DNA of 64,000 nucleotides from OPU3-GD-OMZ sp964515235 (GTDB lineage Bacteria; Pseudomonadota; Gammaproteobacteria; Methylococcales; Methylomonadaceae), in the NCBI GenBank assembly GCA_964515235.1, contig CAZEVO010000002.1, forward strand, positions 21,051 through 85,050. The letters run 5' to 3'. Positions 58,332 through 64,000 of this stretch are shown piece by piece. The notes under the pieces are model-generated. The model ran no database searches. It worked only from the letters and a program-made list of their open reading frames with translations, and was not told the origin of the DNA. Positions within the stretch are counted from its first letter, which is position 1; each line of letters begins with the position of its first letter. The position numbers were made by a program, and so were the translations under genes.

Positions 58332-61010
58332 TTATTGCGCAGGCGATTGATAACCTGGTAATTCTTGTTCCAAAAAGGCATCGAGCTTATCACCCAAACC
58401 GGTTAACCCTTTGAGTTCTAATTGCACAAATAATCCCGTATCGTATCGTTCATTATTGTTATCGTTTATTTCTTGCGTGTTCGCATTCGCATAGCGCTTA
58501 CCTAGTACTCTCAATCGCCAACAACAGTTTTCTTTCTCGAGCCCTGCAAACATTTCCGTGGATAAATCATCTTTCAGCGAATAAACCCAGCCTCCAAAAA
58601 GGCTCCAGTTATCATAGATCGGCCACAAGAAAGACAGATCACTTTGAATAATACGATCTTTTCGGTAATTATAACCTAGATTCACAATCTCCCGGTCTTC
58701 CCCTCGATACGATAATGACGCGCGACCACGGTTTATGTCTTGACTGTTCACGTCCCAAAAAAGATTAGCTCTATAGCTGAATTGAGCATTCATGGCGCCG
58801 CTCAATTCCGCAATAACTGGTGAAAAACCACTCGTATCAACTTCAGCACCTGGCAAGACAACAGATCTATCCTTAAAATAATAAATCTGTCCCACCGACA
58901 ATTTTGCCAGATCAAGACCGGTATCCGTATTTGCAAGCCGCGTTGTGAGCCCCAAAGTCACTTGATTGGCATCTCCTAACCGGTCGACACCATTAAAACG
59001 GTTCTCTCTAAATAACTGTCCACTATTAAAATCTGCAAGACTCGTATCAAATATTGGGTTACTTTGCATTTTGTCCGGAATATATAAATAGTATGCGCGC
59101 GGTTCAATAGCATGGATCAAATTCAGCCCCAATACATCCTCATAGGCCTTCTCAAGTACAAAGCGCGTATCCAAACTGATTATCGGTAGCGTACGACTAT
59201 ATTCCGTTTTGGTATTACTGTTGTTTTCCAACCAATATTGAGTATGTTGCACCGATACCTTGGGCGTAATATTAAACCCTTGTATCTGCAACGGCAGACT
59301 CAAACTGGGCTTTAAATTAAGGCGTGATCCGGTTGGCCCACTGCTTTTTTCAAAATAAACAAATTCATTATCAGCGGCTACATCAAGAACAACGGACTCA
59401 AAGTTCAATGCCTTCTTGATATTAAAATCGATCTTAGGTAACCGTGTATACTGTTTCTCCTCCGGTTCAGTATCACTACGATCCAGCGTTCGAAAATGCT
59501 CGACCATCCCAGATAGTAAGAATTCATCGGTTTTATATTGCAGTTGACTAAAACTTCGCATTTGAGTGCTTTGTGTCACCGTAAAAGAATTAGCCAACTC
59601 GTTGTAATAGTCATCATCAGACAAGTAATTAAGGTCAACATCAAAGGCTAGACTATCGCCCGTCATTAGGCCTGGATCCCAACGACTATTATTTCGCCAC
59701 TTAAAATTTCCTCGTTGTTTACCTTTATGTGTGTTAGCTGAAACCTCATTCAATGCCGTTGCCTTATTGTCACTAATCAAAAGTTCACCTGAAAACTCGC
59801 CTTTACTTGACTCAGTTAAATAACGAAAATCTCCGGCAAGCATTAAGCCACGTTCGGACATATAACGCGGTCTAAGAACTGCGTCATAATTAGGTGCAAT
59901 ATTCCAATAATACGGCACGGTAAAATCTAACCCATTTTTCTCGGTATTATCCCAGGAGGCATTTAAAAAACCCGAAACACGCCGATCATCAATTGGAAAA
60001 GCGAAATAAGGCGTATAAAAAATCGGCACGCCCTTAAACTCAAGCCAAGCATTTTTAGCGGCACCTTTACCGGTCTGCTTATTTAATTTTACCCGTTGCG
60101 CATGCACGACCCAATCCTGATTACCCGGCTTACAAGTGGTATACGCTGCATTCTTATACTGCGTTAAAAACTCATTTTCACGATAAACTACCTCTGCCGT
60201 TCCCCGTGTTCTAGATCCTGGCGCTATAAACAAGGCGTTTCTCAATCGTGATTCATCGGTTGCTAACTTCATAAAAGAAGTATCGCTATAAAAAGAAATA
60301 TCATCAGCGCGGTAATAAACATTGCCTTGCGCATCAATGGTATTTGAAACTTTATCTAAGGAGGCCATATCAGAGAGGGTCCGTTGGTCAGCCCGAACCA
60401 TTTCAACGTTACCGACAAAAGTTGTCACTTCATTATCAAATGATTCTGCTGAATCTCCCTCAATCACTAGCGGTGAACTTAAACGAAAAGGTTCATCAAC
60501 AGCAAAATCCTGACGATTTACCGGTAAACTTTCACAATTCTCCCATGGGTCAAATTTCAAATCGCCTTGCATCATTTTGAAAATATCTTCTTGAGCAACC
60601 GCAAATGCCGGTGCCAATAACGATGATTCAAATTCCTCATCAGCAATAACCTGCCCTTCTCCTTTAGGGTCACTCCCCATTAAACTACAGCCCCAGGTTT
60701 CACTGCCTTCCTCTGGCAAGCAAGTCCAACCTGGGCGCTTTGCAATTGTTCCGGGAGGTAATTTTACTGGCGTAGATTCCTTTAAAACTGTTGGAATACG
60801 CTCAGTCTCTGCCGGCACTAATTCAGTGATGCTGGATGATATTTTTTTGGGTTGCGTTAAATCTTTATTCTGAGACTCCTGACCGGTAACACAGAGCCAC
60901 TCTTGGCTACCCTTTTTTTGCTGGCAATTCCAGCCTGCTGTAGACCCATCTGTTAATGCTGGTACGCTATAACACAAGAGACATAAAACAACGAATAATC
61001 GAGGAAACAT
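58332..61010 (-). CDS. lptD: LPS-assembly outer-membrane protein LptD
   Basis: Outer-membrane beta-barrel that inserts lipopolysaccharide together with LptE. It has 892 residues. After the signal peptide the N-terminal part has two copies of a motif GWxCxxxxGSxxWxC (about 26-41 and 93-108). An OstA-like jellyroll follows (TTFVGNVEMVRADQ to about 330), then the barrel. The C-terminal cysteine pair lies in ENCCWRLRV and could form the inter-domain disulfides known in E. coli. Divergent from amgK. Confidence 0.96.
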   Translation of the reverse strand: MFPRLFVVLCLLCYSVPALTDGSTAGWNCQQKKGSQEWLCVTGQESQNKDLTQPKKISSSITELVPAETERIPTVLKESTPVKLPPGTIAKRPGWTCLPEEGSETWGCSLMGSDPKGEGQVIADEEFESSLLAPAFAVAQEDIFKMMQGDLKFDPWENCESLPVNRQDFAVDEPFRLSSPLVIEGDSAESFDNEVTTFVGNVEMVRADQRTLSDMASLDKVSNTIDAQGNVYYRADDISFYSDTSFMKLATDESRLRNALFIAPGSRTRGTAEVVYRENEFLTQYKNAAYTTCKPGNQDWVVHAQRVKLNKQTGKGAAKNAWLEFKGVPIFYTPYFAFPIDDRRVSGFLNASWDNTEKNGLDFTVPYYWNIAPNYDAVLRPRYMSERGLMLAGDFRYLTESSKGEFSGELLISDNKATALNEVSANTHKGKQRGNFKWRNNSRWDPGLMTGDSLAFDVDLNYLSDDDYYNELANSFTVTQSTQMRSFSQLQYKTDEFLLSGMVEHFRTLDRSDTEPEEKQYTRLPKIDFNIKKALNFESVVLDVAADNEFVYFEKSSGPTGSRLNLKPSLSLPLQIQGFNITPKVSVQHTQYWLENNSNTKTEYSRTLPIISLDTRFVLEKAYEDVLGLNLIHAIEPRAYYLYIPDKMQSNPIFDTSLADFNSGQLFRENRFNGVDRLGDANQVTLGLTTRLANTDTGLDLAKLSVGQIYYFKDRSVVLPGAEVDTSGFSPVIAELSGAMNAQFSYRANLFWDVNSQDINRGRASLSYRGEDREIVNLGYNYRKDRIIQSDLSFLWPIYDNWSLFGGWVYSLKDDLSTEMFAGLEKENCCWRLRVLGKRYANANTQEINDNNNERYDTGLFVQLELKGLTGLGDKLDAFLEQELPGYQSPAQ

Positions 61011-61028
61011 AAATACCGGTAGTTTTTA

Positions 61029-61058
61029 TTGGCTGAACTGTACTAAATCAAATACTAT
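61029..61058 (+). promoter_or_regulatory. Promoter of amgK-murU (divergent gap)
   Basis: TTGGCT, an 18-base spacer and TACTAT inside a 12-base palindrome ATACTATAGTAT (61052-61063). The palindrome can also serve as -10 for lptD on the other strand. The gap is only 101 bases. Confidence 0.45.
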
Positions 61059-61111
61059 AGTATCTTACATTAATTAGTCCGCTGCTTTAATTTATTAATT
61101 CAAGCCTTCTT

Positions 61112-62116
61112 ATGCCAAATACTGACCCCAGACTTCATGCTATTAAACATTGGTTGACCCAGACTCTAGAACTCAACTTTACCACTATCGAACCCGCCTC
61201 AACTGATGCCAGTTTCAGACGCTATTTCAGAATAACCTACCCTCAGGGAAGTCGCATCGTGATGGATGCACCACCAGAGAAAGAGACTCTGAAACCTTTT
61301 ATAGAAATCAGCCAATTACTGATAGAGCATGGCCTTCAAGCACCGAGAATTTATTCTCAAAACAGCCGAGAAGGATTCTTACTACTCGATGACTTCGGGT
61401 CCACTTGTTATCTTGATGCCTTAACACCTAAAACTGCCGATACACTTTATCATGCAGCAATGCGCGCTTTATTAAAAATGCAGCGAAGTGTTAACCTGAC
61501 TGAAAACGCCTTACCCGTTTATAGTAAAACCCTGTTGCATCAAGAACTCGAATTATTCAGAGATTGGTTTTTAACTCAATTACTCGGCCTCACCCTCTCA
61601 CCTCAAACCCATGACGAACTCGATCGCATCTGGGCACTGCTGATTAAATCAGCACTAGAACAACCTCAAGTTTTCGTTCATCGAGATTTTCACAGTCGCA
61701 ACTTGATGATTCTTGACAACGACGCTCCTGGCATCATTGATTTTCAAGATGCTGTGCAAGGTCCTATCACGTACGATTTAGTCTCTCTGTTACGAGATTG
61801 TTATATTGTCTGGCCTAAAAAACAAGTTTTACAATGGCTCACTATGTACCATAACCAATTGCAAAATCATTCCCAAGACCAATATGATTTATCACAATTT
61901 ATCCGTTGGTTTGACTTCATGGGTATTCAACGCCATCTCAAAGCAATCGGCATTTTTTCACGTTTAAAAATACGTGATCATAAAAGCGGATACCTCAACG
62001 ATATTCCCCGAACCCTTGATTACATTATTAATGTCAGTACTGATTATCCAGAGCTATCAGCATTCAAGAAACTGTTAACCCACGACATATTATCAGCAAA
62101 AAACTTTCCATCATGA
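61112..62116 (+). CDS. amgK: N-acetylmuramate/N-acetylglucosamine kinase
   Basis: Anomeric sugar kinase of the MurNAc recycling pathway to UDP-MurNAc. It has 334 residues and an aminoglycoside-phosphotransferase fold: DASFRRYFRITYP near the N-terminus, the catalytic loop VFVHRDFHSRNLMI and the metal motif GIIDFQDAVQGPITYDL. The lptD-surA versus amgK-murU arrangement is that of Pseudomonas. Four-base overlap with murU. Confidence 0.93.
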   Translation: MPNTDPRLHAIKHWLTQTLELNFTTIEPASTDASFRRYFRITYPQGSRIVMDAPPEKETLKPFIEISQLLIEHGLQAPRIYSQNSREGFLLLDDFGSTCYLDALTPKTADTLYHAAMRALLKMQRSVNLTENALPVYSKTLLHQELELFRDWFLTQLLGLTLSPQTHDELDRIWALLIKSALEQPQVFVHRDFHSRNLMILDNDAPGIIDFQDAVQGPITYDLVSLLRDCYIVWPKKQVLQWLTMYHNQLQNHSQDQYDLSQFIRWFDFMGIQRHLKAIGIFSRLKIRDHKSGYLNDIPRTLDYIINVSTDYPELSAFKKLLTHDILSAKNFPS

Positions 62117-62778
62117 AAGCCATGATTCTCGCAGCCGGTCGCGGCGAACGACTCCGCCCACTCACTGACGAACACCCCAAACCTTTACTGCCGGTCATGG
62201 GTAAACCGTTAATTGAACACACCATCGAACAACTAGTCGGCCAGGGTTTTCAAGACTTGGTCATTAATATTTCTTATCTAGGTGCACAAATCAAAGAAAC
62301 CCTAGGAAACGGCCAACGTTTTAATGCCGAAATAAACTACTCCGACGAAGGCGATTTTCCTTTAGAAACGGCTGGCGGCATTATTCATGCCTTACCGCTT
62401 CTTGGCGATAACCCCTTTCTGGTTGTTAATGGTGATATTGCGACCAACTTTAACTTTTCAACTTTAAAGGAAAAAGAAGTTGATTTAGCTCACCTTATTC
62501 TTGTCCCTAACCCCGACCATCACCCTGATGGTGATTTTGGCATTAACAATGACCTCATTACTGAGCGCAATTCACCATCTTATACGTTCAGTGGCATTGG
62601 TCTATACCATCCCCAATTCTTTAACCATCACCCTTCCGGTAAATCTCGACTTAAACCACTTCTACAAGGAGGTATTAAAGAAAAAAGAATCACCGGTGAA
62701 CTACACCATGATTTCTGGCTCGATATTGGTACAGTTGAACGCTTAAATCAATTTAAAAAACACGTGAAAGGGCTCTAA
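62113..62778 (+). CDS. murU: N-acetylmuramate alpha-1-phosphate uridylyltransferase
   Basis: Nucleotidyltransferase that turns MurNAc-1-P into UDP-MurNAc, by-passing the fosfomycin-sensitive step. It has 221 residues. The signature MILAAGRGERLRPLTDEHPK is followed by KPLLPVMGKPLIEH; LVVNGDIATNF holds the metal-binding aspartate, and FWLDIGTVERL is at the end. It is coupled to amgK. Confidence 0.94.
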   Translation: MKAMILAAGRGERLRPLTDEHPKPLLPVMGKPLIEHTIEQLVGQGFQDLVINISYLGAQIKETLGNGQRFNAEINYSDEGDFPLETAGGIIHALPLLGDNPFLVVNGDIATNFNFSTLKEKEVDLAHLILVPNPDHHPDGDFGINNDLITERNSPSYTFSGIGLYHPQFFNHHPSGKSRLKPLLQGGIKEKRITGELHHDFWLDIGTVERLNQFKKHVKGL

Positions 62779-62804
62779 TAATACTCTCAGACTCACTACT
62801 GAAT

Positions 62805-63860
62805 TTACTTCGTAAAAGTAATAAATTGCCGATATGGGGAATCTCCCTTCCAAGTAAAAGACTCAGTATAATAGTGCATTAAACTCAAGTAGCCAATAAG
62901 GACTAACGTAACAACACGTCTAATTTCAACGCCAAAGAAGAACTCTATTAATACCTGACAAAGGTAATCACCGTATTGTTGCAAGCCAAAGGCTACCGCA
63001 AAGGATAGTAGTGGTAAGACCAGAAAAACTGACATCCCTACTTTCTTAGCTCCTCGATAAATAAAGTTTCTAGGCTCAACACTATGGCGATTGTAATCAT
63101 GCGTTACATAGAAAATATACGCCGTAATATCGTGCACTAATCTTGGCACCAAAATCGCCAGAAAATAATACTCCTGAGCAAATAAATAAAAAGCTGAAAA
63201 AACTAAAAATGCATTTGCCCATAAAAAAACCTTACCAAACACCGTGGGTACGGATTTATGACAAGAAAATGTCGAGACTAACAATGCTATGCTAAACACC
63301 GCAATAAGGCTTTTAAGAGCAAGTACTTCATTAGGCGACAAACTATTTTTCATAAAAATACCGATGTAAACCAAAATACCGGCCACAACACTCAAATACA
63401 GTTGAATATTAAACTGTCGCTCTGACAACTGACAAACACCTCGGGCTAGACCATGTTGCTGCTTAAGAACATGTAATACTGTCCAAGAAGCCACAAGAAT
63501 ATACATAAAATAATACGGTAACCATTGGTTGCCCAATCCAAAAAACACCGCTAAGGCTAAAGTCATACCAATCACTTTAACCTTAAAAGTTTTAAGGTAT
63601 TCAATATTGCTAGTCATAACAATTGCACTGGCAACAATATGCGGAATACCAAATAAGATATTAAAAAAAACAAAATGATTCGGGCTAGTCGGTAACGTTT
63701 CTTTCAAATACCCGTCCCAGAGTTGACTATCTAACAACTGCAATAACAAACATACAGGGATAATCGCATAAACACCTAATAACCAACGAAATGAAATCGC
63801 TAACGGCTTTTTCGGAATTTTATCTTCTGGAACTTGTTCTAGTACTTCTGTAACCATCAC
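62805..63860 (-). CDS. Polytopic membrane protein of unknown function with conserved-looking histidines
   Basis: I do not recognise the family. It has 351 residues with about nine hydrophobic segments. Histidines sit at helix ends or inside motifs: FGIPHIVASA, KQQHGLARG, VPRLVHDITAYIFYVTHDYN and LMHYYTESFTWKGDSP. Such a pattern suggests a metal-dependent membrane enzyme, loosely like Brp/Blh carotenoid dioxygenases, but no specific signature is seen. It converges on murU and is divergent from the next gene. Confidence 0.75.
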   Translation of the reverse strand: MMVTEVLEQVPEDKIPKKPLAISFRWLLGVYAIIPVCLLLQLLDSQLWDGYLKETLPTSPNHFVFFNILFGIPHIVASAIVMTSNIEYLKTFKVKVIGMTLALAVFFGLGNQWLPYYFMYILVASWTVLHVLKQQHGLARGVCQLSERQFNIQLYLSVVAGILVYIGIFMKNSLSPNEVLALKSLIAVFSIALLVSTFSCHKSVPTVFGKVFLWANAFLVFSAFYLFAQEYYFLAILVPRLVHDITAYIFYVTHDYNRHSVEPRNFIYRGAKKVGMSVFLVLPLLSFAVAFGLQQYGDYLCQVLIEFFFGVEIRRVVTLVLIGYLSLMHYYTESFTWKGDSPYRQFITFTK

Positions 63861-63970
63861 TCAACCTAATTAATATAAAATTGTATTTTACTAAAGGGGA
63901 AAGTACACTGGATCGCACACTACGATCAAGCGCTTTTTTAAATAAATAGACAATTGCCATCCGACTATCC

Positions 63971-64000
63971 ATGCCATTCACCTTACACCCTCAGTTAGCC
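63971..64000 (+). CDS. Probable HIT-family protein, first 10 codons only
   Basis: ATG at 63971 opens MPFTLHPQLA up to the window edge. This resembles the N-terminus (FTLHPQLAADT) of gammaproteobacterial HIT-domain nucleotide hydrolases. The rest is outside the window, so the call rests on ten residues. Confidence 0.45.
   Translation, partial: MPFTLHPQLA

Overview
The window looks like a chromosome segment of a gammaproteobacterium with moderately AT-rich DNA. The evidence is the Pseudomonas-like blocks (TPR lipoprotein-lolB-ispE-tRNA-Gln-prs-rplY-pth divergent from hemA-prfA; lptD-surA divergent from amgK-murU), the presence of RpoS, NlpD, DksA, GluQ and LptD, and E. coli-type ribosomal gene order. 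A Thiotrichales/Piscirickettsiaceae-like lineage (Cycloclasticus or Methylophaga relatives) would fit, but that is a guess from gene content. No insertion sequences, prophage or CRISPR array are visible; almost everything is core chromosome.

Region 1 (1-26,000, almost all minus strand) is a fused information-processing supercluster. In transcription order it runs pth-side tRNAs (Tyr, Gly, Thr), tufB, tRNA-Trp, secE, nusG, rplK, rplA, L10 leader, rplJ, rplL, attenuator, rpoB, rpoC, terminator, str promoter, rpsL, rpsG, fusA, tufA, and then directly the S10 and spc ribosomal genes rpsJ to rpsN. The two tuf genes appear identical at DNA level. Region 2 (24,500-32,700) has pth, rplY, prs, tRNA-Gln, ispE, lolB and a TPR lipoprotein on the minus strand, divergent from hemA-prfA.

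Region 3 (32,700-43,200) holds a DUF6164 protein, ispG with a 19-codon upstream ORF, a DUF455 ferritin-like protein head-to-head with a VanZ-like protein, the dnaJ-like/nlpD/rpoS cluster with a structured rpoS leader, the molybdenum-cofactor genes mobB-moeA, an aminotransferase-rhodanese pair, and dksA-gluQ. GluQ has no ATG, GTG or TTG start. Region 4 (43,160-51,400) holds acs, the molybdate transporter modABC, the sulfate-activation genes cysD-cysN (CysN carries a decayed APS-kinase tail) and a YccA/Bax-inhibitor-like membrane protein.

Region 5 (51,400-55,200) is the most unusual stretch: a GGDEF-EAL cyclic-di-GMP enzyme whose natural start is cut off by a run of nine T, and an NHL-repeat lipoprotein interrupted exactly at a run of ten G, downstream of a MEKHLA (PAS-like) gene. 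Both genes are one base out of frame at a homopolymer, so this is either a phase-variable signalling locus or a pair of homopolymer sequencing errors. Region 6 (55,160-64,000) contains rnd, a stand-alone copy of the RNA-binding C-terminus of DeaD/DbpA helicases, surA, lptD, amgK-murU, an unknown membrane protein and the first codons of a probable HIT-family gene.
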